DNA of 64,000 nucleotides from Parietaria judaica (taxonomy: Eukaryota; Streptophyta; Magnoliopsida; Rosales; Urticaceae), in the NCBI GenBank assembly GCA_954871525.1, contig OX940863.1:1340001-1404000 (forward strand), given 5' to 3'. Numbering within the stretch: position 1 is the first letter of the stretch; every line of letters begins with the position of its first letter. The notes below the pieces were generated by a model. That model saw only the letters and a list, made by a program, of their open reading frames with translations. It did no database searches and was not told the origin of the DNA. Position numbers and translations under genes: made by a program. Shown here one piece after another: positions 11,348 through 24,106 of this stretch.

Positions 11348-12791
11348 ATGTTTGATGGTTGTTTGACTTTGACTATGGCCTTCAACTCTTTGATATACCC
11401 GTCTCACAAACTGGGCTCGGTAAACCCTCGTAGAAGTATTCGTAAGGCGAGGTCGAATTGGATTCTAGCCGTGCCCCCGTCGCCGTTTTCGCTGCACGCA
11501 GATGAAAACGGGAACGTCTTCGAGTCCTCGACCGGTAGAAATTCCTTGATCGGGCTCGGAAACACTGTCGGCGTAATAGGCGGCGTGTCGGTAGATTCGA
11601 CGCTCAAGTTCTTGAGAAAACTCGTGCAGTACGGTTCGAGAGAGGAGGCGGGCAATCACAACATCCCTCTCGTGCTCTGCTCCGATCCCGAGCTGAGCAA
11701 AAACCTGTTGTTGCACGAGAGAAGCTGTGTGCCTTCTCTCGGCGGTGGAAGAACGGATAATGCCCCGTTCGATCCGACGCCGATTGTTGAGAATCTGAGG
11801 AGCAAGAGGGTGTTCCTCGAGAAGTCGGGCGCTAAGTGCATCGTGATGCCGTGTCACGTGTCGCATTCATGGCACGGAGAAGTTTTCGAGGGGAATAACG
11901 TCGATGTGCTTCATATGGGAGAGTGCGTCGCTCGGCAGCTTAAAGAAGCGAAATTGAAGCCGATTGAAGCCGGGAGTCCTCTGCGTGTCGGAGTTCTTGG
12001 GACGATTGCGACGCTTAACGCAGGATTTTATCAGGAAAGCTTGCAGAACCAGGTAAAAATTATGTTTTTTTTAATCATAAAAACTGCATATTTTGGTGAC
12101 TTAATTTACTTTCATTTTCCTGAGAAACTTCAAATTATAATCGCTAGTCGTGAAATCGGGATCAGATACTGGTATTTTAGCCTCGGTCTAAGGACTAGAA
12201 ATTGGTATAAAAAAAAAACCGGTATTTTCAGTAATCAGTTCTAGAACTTCTAGGACCGGGAAAAAACTAGTATCTATGGGTTTTGAACCTTAAGAAACTA
12301 GACAGCCGCTATTTACCATTTGGATAGAAATATTGAAAAAATTAATTTCTTAACACCGGGACCGGTATATTCCTGGTTCCGGTTTGTTAAAACTAGTCCC
12401 TCTAACTACTGAATACCAGTCCCCAGTTTTTAAATCAAAATACCGATTTTAGAACAGTAAATCCGATTTTCAAACCAATGGTATGAAGTTTCACCCGTAA
12501 TAATTGCAGGGATTTGAGGTTGTGCTTCCCGATAACGCGACCATGGAACACACTGTGATTCCGGCCATTAACGCCATCAGTAGAAAGGACATGGAAGGAG
12601 CACGAAATCTTCTGAGAATCGCGCTCCAATTTCTTCTGATGAGGGCCGTGAACTCCGTCGTTCTCGCATCAGACGATTTGCGGGAGCTTTTGCCTCCGGA
12701 CGATCATCTTCTCAAGAAATGCGTTGACCCTATAGATGCCTTGGCCCGGTCAACTGTCAACTGGGCTCAATCTGCAGAGAAACGTTCGTAA
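11348..12791 (+). CDS. Asp/Glu racemase-family protein, probably plastid-targeted
   Basis: Two exons: 11348-12052 and 12510-12791, phase 0, 328 aa. The N-terminal 50 residues are basic and hydroxyl-rich, like a transit peptide. The core begins at NTVGVIGGVSVDSTLKF, the family's first strand. The first catalytic Cys position is seen as IVMPCHVSHSWH. Further conserved blocks are LRVGVLGTIATLNAGFYQ and VVLPDNATMEHTVIP. Where two-cysteine racemases have GCTE, this protein reads VVLASDDLRELLP, so the second catalytic Cys is absent; racemase activity is therefore uncertain. Intron 1 (457 bp) contains a CCGG-rich MITE-like insertion. The homologue I recall in Arabidopsis is At1g15410. Confidence 0.88.
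12150..12475. mobile_element. Possible MITE in the racemase-like intron
   Basis: Contains ACTGGTATTT near the left edge and its inverted counterpart GAATACCAGT near the right. The interior CCGGGACCGGTA is also found at about 31762, so this is a dispersed family. Ends and duplication were not resolved. Confidence 0.35.
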
Positions 12792-13182
12792 AACACACAG
12801 TTTGCTTCGAGGAATCGCTCGGAACTCAACTAGAAACTCCGTGATCGATCGACAAGAAACCTATGTTCGCAACGATATTATTCGTAGCAGTACATATCGC
12901 CATTGTAAATAACAATAGAATATTATTATTACCGGTCATCTTCTTGATTGAATGTCTTCTTGGACTTTTTGCTTTATATTTCTGGCAATAAAAACGACAT
13001 GACGTTTTTATCATGAAGAAACGACAACATTTTATCTTATCTGTATTTCAGTCGTTTGATAATGTTGTACCGATAAATCTGAAAAGATATCTGTCAAAAA
13101 ACAAGCCATATAAATATAATGCCCAAAAAATGATTTCTAAAGCGTGTAACTGATCTTCTCTCTTCCCTAAAATAAACCCGAT
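12792..13182. other. Intergenic between convergent genes
   Basis: 3' flanks of the racemase-like gene (+) and the BADC gene (-). Contains one AAACGACAT motif at 12992-13000; otherwise AT-rich with nothing recognised. Confidence 0.5.
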
Positions 13183-14908
13183 CTACTGAAGCTTCTTGAT
13201 CCCCGGAAACGACGGAAGAACCGCAACGAGAGGGTCGTTGTATCCGATAGCTTCTGCCAGAAGTGAAAACAGTTCATCTTTAGACAAAAGCACATTGCAA
13301 GCACGAAATTACGAACCGAGACAACGACAAAAACGTACCACCGTCCTCTCTTAGTATCTTGATTATTTCACCGGCCACATCAGACTGCCAAAGAAACCAT
13401 CATACTCATTTAAGATAATTAAATACATTATTGAAAGATTAGAAAAATAAAAAAATGGAAAGAGCCAAACCTCAACAGGATATTCTCCACCAAGCTGCTC
13501 TATGTAGCAAACAACCTGACCCTCTTTCACTGTTTGCTTCTGTTCACCCACAATAACATAACATCAGACATCTTGAATACAACACGGGTTTTTGGCGATT
13601 GTTCAAATCCGGAAAAGAAACGACATGTTCTACATGAATTAACAGTGGAAATACTGTTTAAAATGACGTAATTAAGCCTCGAGGCATTGTATTTTTGCGA
13701 GGCAGAAACAAGGCTAAAGCTCGGACATAACAAAAAGTTTGTTGTAAACCGAAACTCAAGTAACAATATCTCGTAAAATGTAAAGCTAATATTTGCAAAA
13801 CGAAACTCGAATTCTACTAAGATGAAGCACCTCTTTAACCGGAGGCGGAGCACGCTTCCCCTTTATAGTTCGACTGCTCCTGAAAAACCCGACCTGCTAG
13901 TGCTTACGACGTTAAGAAAAGAGCTCTAGAAACGGTTTTTTCATCCAACCAATAAAATTCTAAGGACGGTTTGTTTCACTACCTTAGGAGAGAGAACTAG
14001 GGCCATCCCTTCGTCGGCGGCTTTCTCCAATAGTGTCTTCTCTGGATAAGTTTCTACCTTTGTTACGGCCAAAGACGGTTCAGAAACAGAAACATTCGAA
14101 TCGGATCCTTCGAACTCCGTGTACGAGCTTGTAGTCTCGGCCACCGGAGCGCTGACCTCGGCGTCCAATTTCCTCCTAATGTGCAACTGGAATCCGATAA
14201 GCTGTTTAAGATTGAAGGAAAAGGATGTTAAAGCCGTCTCACTGCTCGTAAATTCGAAGGTAATCATCCAACATTACTCACTTTCAATTCAACCTCCGCG
14301 ATTGAAGTCGTGTCGCATATTGTAGTAAGCAGAGATTCTACCTGCATAAAACGTCAAAAAACTCGTGCATATGCAGACCATTTCGCAAGTAAAACCCGAC
14401 AGAAGAGTCGATTATCGTCGGAAAAAAATTACCTCCTCGAAATTCGGAATGAGCTCGCTCGTCGGACCAGAATTCTTGGACTCATTGTTGTCAACAAAAC
14501 CTTGCAGATATGGAGCATATAGATACACAAATATACAGTCAAGACAAACAGACAATGATGGGCAAATTCGGATAATGACAAAAAAAAATGATATGTGTGT
14601 GTATATATACGTATATACCGAGGGTTTCCAGTGACGTGGGAGAGCAGCAGGGGTTTAACGATTTCCGTGGGTTTCTGAATTTGAGAGCTGAGATTTCTGG
14701 GGATTTCTTGAGAGTGAAAGTAGCGAAGCTCACAGTCCGATTGAGCCTTCTTCTTCTTCTTCTTCCACCACACTCCAAGGGTGATACTTTAGCGCTTATC
14801 GTCCCTAAATTACCTGCAAATAACAACATTAAACCATTTCTGCAATTGATTTGGGAAAGCATTGAACTTTCGCAGATGAAGAGGGAAGGACTCACAAGAA
14901 GCAGCCAT
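13183..14908 (-). CDS. BADC: BADC protein: biotinless BCCP-like regulator of plastid acetyl-CoA carboxylase
   Basis: Exons from the right: probably 14908-14814 (MAASCESFPLHLR...), an exon ending at 14619 whose acceptor in an AAG run near 14750 is uncertain, then 14500-14433, 14341-14282, 14201-13983, 13893-13831, 13539-13471, 13384-13339 and 13253-13183; the last seven agree in phase. The N-terminus is Ser/Arg-rich (plastid transit peptide). The C-terminal domain has the biotinyl/lipoyl fold (VKEGQVVCYIEQLGG, SDVAGEIIKILREDG, VLPSFPGIKKLQ) but lacks the EAMKM biotinylation motif: the hairpin reads IEQLGGEYPVES. BADC proteins are known to replace BCCP subunits in heteromeric ACCase and lower fatty-acid synthesis. 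Which BADC paralogue this is cannot be decided here; order suggests the At3g15690 lineage. Confidence 0.9.
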
Positions 14909-15080
14909 GGAATCTCCGAATGTTCGCGGGGAGAAGAAAGAAGAAACAGTGGAGACGAAAGAATCGAAGCTGATTCTGACTGTGTTTGGAATGTGCGTAT
15001 GTATGGAAGTGGAAGTGGATTAGTTGGGCCCCATTTTTTATTTCTTCATTTTATTTTTATTACATTTATATATATCAACT
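14909..15080. promoter_or_regulatory. BADC upstream region
   Basis: Divergent side of the BADC gene, purine-rich near the start codon (GAAGAAAGAAGAAAC), reaching the MITE at 15081. Assigned by position only. Confidence 0.3.
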
Positions 15081-15404
15081 CGGAAACTTTAATTTGTATG
15101 GTTTGAACATAATTATTCTTGATTTTAATAAATTTTAAAATTATGCTCCAAAAGTGTTTGTGTCTAAAAGTTTTTAGGCAATTTTTTTTTGTATATTTTC
15201 TAAATTAAAACTATCTAACCATAAGAATAAAAGTGTTTAAATTAAAGACTAAAACTATCTAAATCGAAAACTGTCTAACTTGAAGAGCAAAAGTGTTTGA
15301 TTTAAAGACTAAAAGTGTTTTGGGGCATAATTTTAAAATTTATTAAAACCAAGAATAATTTCGTTCAAACTTGTGTTTTGGGACATACAAACTGAAGTTT
15401 CCCT
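15081..15404. mobile_element. MITE with long terminal inverted repeats
   Basis: Termini GGAAACTTTAATTTGTATG (left) and CATACAAACTGAAGTTTCC (right) are inverted copies, and inversion continues inward for about 80 bp through AATTATTCTTG, TTTTAATAAATTTTAAAATT and ATGC(T/C)CCAAAA. The interior repeats AAAGTGTTT and AAACTATCTAA several times. No coding capacity. Confidence 0.8.
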
Positions 15405-17889
15405 ATTAAATATCATAAGTCATAACTCTATATAGCGGCCATTCAAAAAAATATATATCATAACTATATACATATGTCAATTATTTTTCATATCTTTGTA
15501 ATGAAGCAGTTATAGTTTATTGACATTCTCCTATGTCTAGATTAGACCGTCCTAATTTCATGTCCAGCCGTGAGTTTATCGTTTTCAGTTGAAACTCTGG
15601 ATTAAAAAAATGTTGGGCCCTTAAATTTTTCACAATATATAGTTTTTATATTTTTAATCAAGTATACAATAAAATATCTGATAAAATTAGGGTCTTGCTC
15701 GCCGGGCCGGCCTTATCCCTGTCACGCAATAAACTATAAAATCTTGATGTGCTATTAGATTTACATATTCAGGCATTATAATATATTTATTTTGATCGAG
15801 AGCAAAATTTTAAGGGAAAACATTTTATGGGTTTTGTTTATTTAGAATTTTGAATAATATGATGCACTTCGGTCAAAATATTTTGGTTGGTCGTAACTCG
15901 TGAGTGGGTATTTATTTGGTGAGCGATAATGCACATTTGACAGCAGTACATGCGTAAGGAAAAATAATTATGAATAAAATTTAAAATTTATTAATTACAA
16001 TCCCAACTATTTCCGATATAATAATCGATTTAGTTCAATTTTATTCGGTTCTTTAATGGTGCTAAAATAAAAATAAAAAATTGTACCACATATATAGTTT
16101 GGGCTTTGGACACTCCAAAGCAAAACGGGTTTTGGATACTGTAATTTTGGGCCCATAAAGAAAGGACCAATATCAATATGGGCTACCCAAAGCTTAAAAT
16201 GAGCCCAGTTTCACTTCTGTGTTGAATACATTTTGTTTTGTTTTGAAAGTCATAAGATTTTTAACTTCCCGACATTAACGATATCAACTCTTTTGTAGAA
16301 AGTGATCACTGCCTCCTCGAATTATCGAATACGCACGTACGGACTCACGTTTAATTTCAATCGCGGGGAAAGTTAGCAGAAGGTGGATCGGGCCGGGTCC
16401 TTGAATTTGTGCTTTCGCGTGTTAGGATCCGATTGAATACCTTAGGCCTCCTTGGCATGAAAATATATAGCTAGCTAGATAAGTTTTCCGTTTGATAATT
16501 AATGATTCTCGCTAACTATTAAAGTCATTAAGTATTGTATAATAATTACATTGAAACCGACGTAAAAAGCTATCCAAAAAGACGAGAATCTTGTAAAGCA
16601 TTATGAGAAGTGTAGTAGTGGAGTGTGTACTTACTTTTATAAAAACCACAACACTTCTACTTTTCAAAGCTAAACATATTAGGTCAATCAAGGGAATCCT
16701 ATGTTCAATTCTTGTAAAGATATATTTATTCATAATCATTTTTTACAGAGCATAATATATATTAACATCATATAAATTTTCATGTTATAAGACGTACATA
16801 TATACGTAAACTTTCTTGTTTGACGTTAGGCATTAATTAATATAACGTCATAATCAATTATATTTTACACGATTATGTTATAAGATATATATCGTGTCAT
16901 CGTGTTTGTGCAATACGATAAATACATAGTGTTTTTAATGTATACAAATTTGTGGAATTTAATTTCCAAAGGAAAACAGTAGATATATCCATTTAGCTGT
17001 GCCTGATTGGATTCATTTATACTATTGTTGATAATGTTCTTCTTTATAAAGCAAACACCACTAATGATTATTATAAGGAATAATAGATATATGTATATAC
17101 CTTGAATCTTGACTGGACAAGTACTTCTTTTCTTTGCATGTGTTTCATATATATTAATGGTCATGGATGGTGGACCCCCTTGGTATATCATTGCTATTCT
17201 GATAAGGTAATGATAATTTTAAAAAATATATATGTATTTCTTTACTCAAATATATCTTAAATTTCGTCTTTGATCAATCGATCAATATGAGCATGTGTGA
17301 CTCATTAAGTATATCCAATAACCCATGCATGAATCAATGCACATCATTTCTAGATACTGAAAAGAGCAAAGGAATAAATTCCACTTAAAAAAAGTACATA
17401 GGAAAAAGATAAAGGAGAATTAAAAGACGAATAAAACATGCCATAATTAATACATAGAAGATGGATATATAAATTTAGAAACAAAAATAAAAAGCAACAA
17501 AAACTACATGACTTTAATCAATGTGATCATCACACACCTAACTATGCAGACTGACATGGCTCGTGTTGAGTCGAGCCATGCACGTTGCATGTTGATCATT
17601 GTTCGTTTGATAACTAACATAATGAAGAACTTGATATAATTAAAAACAAATATATATTAAATATTTTTTAAGTAATTAAAACCGAAATAAAAAACATATT
17701 CTACTAAATCATCTAAAATATCTTCGTCTCTTTCTCTCTCTTGGCCGATCGAACTGCCTGAAAAATCAATATTTACATGTTAGTCACAGAAAATCATATA
17801 ACCCAAAAAATAAAAAATAAATAAATAAAAATATTTGAGATTTTTTTTTTACCTTAAAACTATATTTAAAATGTACTAGTCAATCATGT
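15405..17889. other. Gene-poor AT-rich region
   Basis: No supported gene in about 2.5 kb. A 9-bp perfect stem CATGGCTCG/CGAGCCATG with an 8-nt loop lies at 17555-17580. 16250-16480 is less AT-rich, but all frames are short. Confidence 0.5.
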
Positions 17890-18272
17890 CTAGTATTGGT
17901 CTCGAGGAGCATTGCACCTAAAGCATTCCATTCGGCTTGCAAAATTGTGTTCATTGCAACCAGACCTGTATCCAATAATTATATATCAATAAAGTTTATT
18001 TAATACAAGACATGCAATGATATTTTTACGTGAAAAAAGCTCTACGTAAAAACCATATACTCATAATAAACACATAATACCTATATATAGTAGATTCTCA
18101 AAAGATTCTGATAAAGAAAAAGCAGTCAAAAAAGAAGAAACCTAAGCCCTAATAAATATACAAAGCTGAAAAAGCTAATAATGCTTTTTTTTTCTCCCAC
18201 TTATATGTATCATTTATCATCCTAGTTCAAGTACTTATTAAACAAATATTCATGATTAATGTTTTGAAATTA

Positions 18273-18321
<49 letters not shown>

Positions 18322-18800
18322 TTACGGTTGTATTAGTTTAAATACTCAAATATATATTCGTACACTTACCGGTTGCAAATCCAATCCCCGGATTTCCATC
18401 CGGGTCGGCCGCCTCCGCCGCCGCCAACGCCGCATCCGCCACCAAGAATATTGAAGCCACGCGAGCGGGAGAATTCCCCGGCGCAGTCAAAACCGTTCCC
18501 AGCTCCGCCACCGCCGCCAAGGATATCGTCCTTAAAGACGCCACACTTGAAGCAACTGGAGCGGCTGGCGAAATTGTGCGCCCCACAGTTACCGGCGCTG
18601 CAATACCAGTCTCCGGGCCGGACGTCGGAGCCGGTGGTGAAGCCGAAGGGGTTCGAGCCTCCCCTCAACGCTCCAGTACCGAAAATCCCGAAGTCGCTGG
18701 CGATGGCCGACTTGGGGTCGCCGCAGCGCTGGCACGACTCTCTCCGCTGGAAGTTGTGGTGCTGGCACGATCGGCAGTTCCAGTCTCCCGGTCGGTTCAT
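17890..18800 (-). CDS. RanBP2-type zinc-finger protein with three fingers
   Basis: Two coding exons, 18800-18370 and 17965-17890, phases agree, 168 aa. The protein begins MNRPGDWNCRSCQHHNFQRR, a RanBP2 (NZF-type) finger with Cys 9, 12, 23 and 26. A second finger reads GDWYCSAGNCGAHNFASR, and the third is split by the intron: GDWICNR then SGCNEHNFASRMECFRCNAP. Gly-rich linkers separate fingers 2 and 3. Fingers of this W-x-C-x2-4-C-x3-N type commonly bind single-stranded RNA. The start is preceded in frame by an acceptor (TTTTCAG near 18832) with a matching donor near 19228, so a 5' UTR intron is likely and the upstream in-frame Met is probably not used. The order matches At3g15680 next to BADC and LEA. 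Confidence 0.93.
18276..18320. repeat. (AT)n microsatellite
   Basis: Pure AT dinucleotide run in the zinc-finger gene intron. Confidence 0.95.
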
Positions 18801-21800
18801 TTTTTCTATGAAGGTTTCTCTTTCTTCCCTGAAAATATTTATCATAAGTCAACTGTTCCATTACCGACAAACATATATTATATATATCATATATAATGTA
18901 CGTAGTGATATATTACGTGTTGAGTTTTATTTACGTACTACGTACGTATACATGCAAGAATATAATAATATAACACTACTTAGTGATACTACAGTACGAA
19001 TATATATATATATATATATATATTATAATTATATAATAAAACATTGTTCTGCCACGCATTATAGTACTCTTCAGTGGATATATACAAGTGGTGTCATATA
19101 AATGTATATATACGCATACTGTAGCTATATATATAAGTTAAGAAGGAAGAGCAATAACTTCATTGAAAACTCAATATTGTTTATTGTCATGATATATATA
19201 TATATATATATGAAGATGATGAACTAACCTTGAGATGTATTGAAGGAGTGTGATGATGAGAAGGGGATATGAAATGAAGAGAGTGAATGGTGAAGGAAAG
19301 AGTGAGATTGGAGGAGGTTTATATACACGATAATCTCAGGCGAAATGAGAAAGAATTAAAAGGGAATAAATGGAGGGTCGTGTACGTATGCTTTTTCGTG
19401 TTCATCAATTTTGATAAACGCAATAAATTAATAAAGGAAAGTCGACAAAAGAGAAAAAGGAAATAAAGATTTTGAATTTTGAACAAATTATACTTTGCCT
19501 CTCTACCACTGTTCCTTTCCTTTCTCTTGCCTTGCCTTCCATCAGTCATAATCACCAATTAACTAGTAATTAATATCTATGTATAATTAATTTTAATTGT
19601 ACTTAATTAAGTAGGTCTCATATATTCTAATATGGGCAAAAAGCACTTGTTATTACATACCGAAACTAAAAAAGTACAATAATAAATAAATTAAAAAAAA
19701 ATACATTACTTATATAAAATCATGATTGTTGCAAGTTTTCACAACTCATCAAACTAGCCTGACATATCTTTAAGAAAGTAGTGATATGTACAATCCAATG
19801 CCCTTCAAAATCAGTGTGCTAATAATATATGTAAATTTTTTTTCTTCATAAAGTGGATTACTTATGGTTTAAGTTTCAAGAACTAGTCTTGTTTAACTCT
19901 TCCCCTTTAGAATATATGTCCTTTGCTTATGCTTCAAGACCTATTGAAGAAGAACACAATGATTAACTTATAGCATAATCAATATCAAACTATATACACT
20001 TGATACTAACTGATTAGAAACTATCTTTAGAATGTTGTAGGCATAAAGAATATCAAAAACCCTAGTCTATGATAATCTTGATCCAAAGGCTGAGATTTCG
20101 CCAAGAGTAATATTGGAACTATATAGGTTGACCAAAAATATTGTGTGATGTTTGAGCTTATTGTTATAAATATTATTATTATTATTAGACCCCCAACAAA
20201 TTGAGACCCACATAAAGGAAACCTAAGATTCTGTAGGCTAATATCACAACAAATCTACTCAACTCAATCAAGTGAAGCATGAACATACAAAAGGGAATTT
20301 GACCATGCCCATTTGGGACCCTCTAATATTCCACCTAAATCATTTTGAAAGCCCATGTGGAGGGTTGTGATTGGGTGAGGTAGAATATATATAATATGTG
20401 ATCATGGAATAAATATTTTTCTTGTCAAGGAGACAATGCATATTCTAAGCAAATGTATGTGTTTATTATCTTTGGTTATGCACCAACCATATGGGTCAGG
20501 TCTCTTTCAATTTTCACTTTGAGATTCAGCACATATTGACCGTCAAATTTATGGGAAAAAAATGGTTGTTGCTTTTTCACAAAATTTTGAATATTCCTTT
20601 ATTCGTACTTGGGTAGTTCCAACTTTGCAGAGATTCAAGAGAGAAATACAATAATCATTCATTGTCATGACTCATAACAAAATAAAAGAAGACAAAGATC
20701 ACAATCTCCACAAATAGATGATAATTAATCATATTATTACTCGTATATCAAACTACATGCATGCGAAAACTATATATATATATATATGTTATAGATTTTT
20801 TTTCATTTTTTTGTAATATAGATAATTTAGGACACGTTCCATTAATGAGTTCCTCAAGAAAAGAAAAAAAAAAGAAAAAAGAAAATGGTGAGTTTCAATA
20901 AAGCAAAGAACATTAAGTAGTCTTCGAGGTGTGTTTTTATGCATTTTGACCATCTTTATTTTTAGGGGTTTTCTCACTTTATCTTTTCTTTCTTTGCTGC
21001 GGCTGCTACCACTTCATGTCTCTCAATTTTGTTATATATATATATATATATATTATGCTTTCTCTATCACTAAGCCAATGACATGTACACTTTATGGAGC
21101 TAATGTGTCTTTTAAAGAAAAACCCATCACAAAAAATAGTTTTGGTATATGAAATTAGACAAAATATTCTTCAATAAATCCATACTATATATATTAGATA
21201 TTATTTCATTATAGTGATAATTTAGAGTTTTGTATGAGGGTAAGCCCTAGATGAGGTGAAAACTCACTTAGTAAACACTTAAAAACTACATGGAGTAAAT
21301 ACTCTTTAGACTTTAATCTTAGGCCAAGCCTAGATGATGCAAAGTTGAGGTGTAACACTCACTACTTAAGTAAAAAATTGAAAATATTCCAACAAGCAAA
21401 ATACTATTTATCATCTTATTTTATATATATAAAGCGAACGGCGTGCATTTACTGGTGCATGAATAGCTCCGCCACTAGTTTAGAGTGTCAAATGATAAGG
21501 TTCTGATGTTTTTACTATATGTGATCTCAATTTTGTCAAATTTAACATAAAATATAGTACTTGAAATACCACAAGAAGTAAGATGTAATATTCCATAGTT
21601 TGATAAGGGTACTTCAAAGATGCTCTACATGATATTTGCATATATATATATATATATATATAGATGAGAGATAGAGAGAAATCTGGAGTCCATTCTCTCG
21701 GGGAATGGTAAAGGAAGAAGGGAAATTAACTGTAAAGAAGGAAGAGAGGAAAGGAAAAGGGAAAGCCAAAATGGTGATTCGATTCGCCTCGGGAATCGCT

Positions 21801-22051
21801 CCCATGCACGACTCGACTCGACTCACTTCACTTCGCCAATCTTCTTTGCTTGCTTCCACTACTCACTTATTATTATATATCATTCATTATAATACATATT
21901 GTACATGCCTTTATATGCTTCTTTCGTATCGATTCTTCTTCTTCTTCTACATTAGAATACTCACATGTTCAACATCGATATATGATAATCAACTTTATAG
22001 CGTAGAATAATGCACTAAACGACGAGCGATTCACTCTCAAATAGTAAGTGG

Positions 22052-22108
<57 letters not shown>

Positions 22109-22345
22109 CATGCACCGTTTTGCTCGCAAAACCTTTCTTAAAAGTTAAAGCCTGTGTCGTATTCGTATCTCACGACATTATCAATTTATTACTTTTATAG
22201 GTATACTATTTTTTTCATAGCAAGTAAGGTGTTATCATATGATAAATATTATTCACATTCGACGTTCAGTGGTCCCTAGTGACCTGTTGAAATTTATACG
22301 TTCACGGCATAAAATTTATATCAAATGGTCGGTATTAATGTAACT
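18801..22345. other. Zinc-finger gene leader and long gene-poor region
   Basis: The 5' UTR exon of the zinc-finger gene is probably within 19229-19320. Beyond it I see no supported gene, only AT-rich DNA with AT microsatellites near 19000, 19192, 20772, 21034, 21643 and 22059-22101. At 21686-21800 two short stem-loops share an ATTC / GAAT stem with CTCGG loops; no coding case can be made. Confidence 0.45.
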
Positions 22346-22354
22346 TAATATAAA

Positions 22355-23333
22355 GGGTAAACTGCGGCTAATGTACCCAATGTTTGATTTTCTGCGGATT
22401 ATATACCCAATATTTATTTTTGGCGGCTAATGTACCCAATGTTTGATCCGTTAGATATTTTTGGGTTTTCCGTCAGTTGACCGTTAGAGAGTTATCCTCC
22501 ACTATATGTACACTTTTCGTATTTTTGACATAACTCACTCATTTTTTGTCCAAATTTTATGCACGACCTATGGTTGGAAAGATAAGAGATAGATCTACAA
22601 CTTTGATGTTTTAAGTTTTGTAAAATAAGTTGTAAAAAAATACGAAATTTCAAATATAACGTAAAATTGGACATTAGTTTAATGCAAAATATTTATTTCG
22701 AGCAAATTTTAATATACTTAATGACTTTTTATGATGAAATTTAAAGAAAAAAGTTGTAGATAAATGTTTTATCTTTCCAACGGGTGTTTATTTATAAATT
22801 TTTAACAAAAAATGAGTGAGTTATGCCAAAAATATAAAAGATGTGATGTGAAATAATATTTCATATTTTTGGCATAACTCACTTGTTTTTTATCCAAAAT
22901 TTATAAATAAACACCCATTGGAAAGATAAAACATTTATCTACAACTTTTTGCTTTTACGTTTCATCATAAAAAGTCATTAAGTATATTAAAATTTGCTCG
23001 AAACAAATATTTTACGTTAAACTAATGTCCAGTTTTACGTTGTACTTGAAATTTCGTATTTTTTTAAAACTGATTTTACAAAACTTAAAACATTAAAGTT
23101 ATAGATCTATCTCTTATCTTTCCAACCATAGGTCGTACATAAAATTTGGACAAAAAATGAGTGAGTTATGTCAAAAATACGAAAAGTGTACATATAACTC
23201 TCTAACGGTCAACTGACGGAAAACCCAAAAAATCTAACGGATCAAACATTGAGTACATTAGCCGTCGAAAATAAACATTGAGTACATAATCCGCAGAAAA
23301 TCAAACATTGGGTACATTAGCCGCAGTTTACCC
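22355..23333. mobile_element. Mutator-type foldback MITE (near-complete palindrome, 979 bp)
   Basis: Begins GGGTAAACTGCGGCTAATG and ends with the inverse, CATTAGCCGCAGTTTACCC. The two halves are inverted copies almost to the centre near 22850, including the repeated AATGTACCCAATGTTTGAT line and CCGTCAGTTGACCGTTAGAG. It is flanked by a perfect 9-bp direct repeat TAATATAAA (22346-22354 and 23334-23342), the duplication size of Mutator elements. No transposase. Confidence 0.93.
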
Positions 23334-23342
23334 TAATATAAA

Positions 23343-24106
23343 TGATTGAGTACTTAGCCCGAATACCATTAAAGTTTAAGTTATGATAGTTCATACTTCA
23401 TAAACTTTGCACTTCAATTTCTAAAATTTGAAAAATATGAACTTGTGGCCTCGTGAGTAGCACATGATTCATTTGACGGTATATTTATCGAGTTTATTAT
23501 TTCTTTACAATCATACGGAATTTTAGCCAAACAATATTAAGACTGGGATAGCCGGAATCAAGATACACCGCAATAGTCATATTATGTTAGTTTACTAATC
23601 TCGTTACACAACTAATAATTGACAATAATACAAATTAACATTATTCTCCAAATTTGTTAAAGCGTTTAGGGACATTAGTGCTAAAATATAAAAATTCAAA
23701 GGGCATATATGATATAATATAAAACAAATGGCATAAGCCTACTTCTCCATGATATATTGGTTAATATTCTTTATAAACTCATCACTTTCACTTTCCTATC
23801 ATGATATTTTACAGCATAAACCATTCCCATCAAATTTTGAGAAAGAAATTGATGAAATTATATGCACATGAATAAGGAACTCTGTTCAATCTTGACTGTA
23901 ACTAGTGATTACATTCACTCCGTTTTGATTGGCCTAGTAATTATACAATGTTTTTTCATCTCCCAGCTATTCTACCTTGTCCAAACTCCAAAATCCCGTA
24001 TTTACCTTTTCAAAAACTCGAAACGGTCATGGCCAAATTCGAAATAGCTACAGGTGAATGAACAATCTAGCCTAGAACTTACAAAGCGCAAATCCGTTTA
24101 GGGGTT
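23343..24106. other. Intergenic, 3' of BRCC36
   Basis: AT-rich DNA between the foldback element and the BRCC36 stop codon. Nothing recognised apart from the probable 3' UTR at the right end. Confidence 0.45.

Noticed and set aside
18373..19101. 242-aa plus-strand frame rich in Pro
   Set aside because: Antisense of the Gly-rich zinc-finger exon running on into AT microsatellite.
21614..22010. Purine-rich frames at about 21700
   Set aside because: Low-complexity Lys/Glu or Ser/Phe translation without homology that I can recognise; ends in microsatellites.
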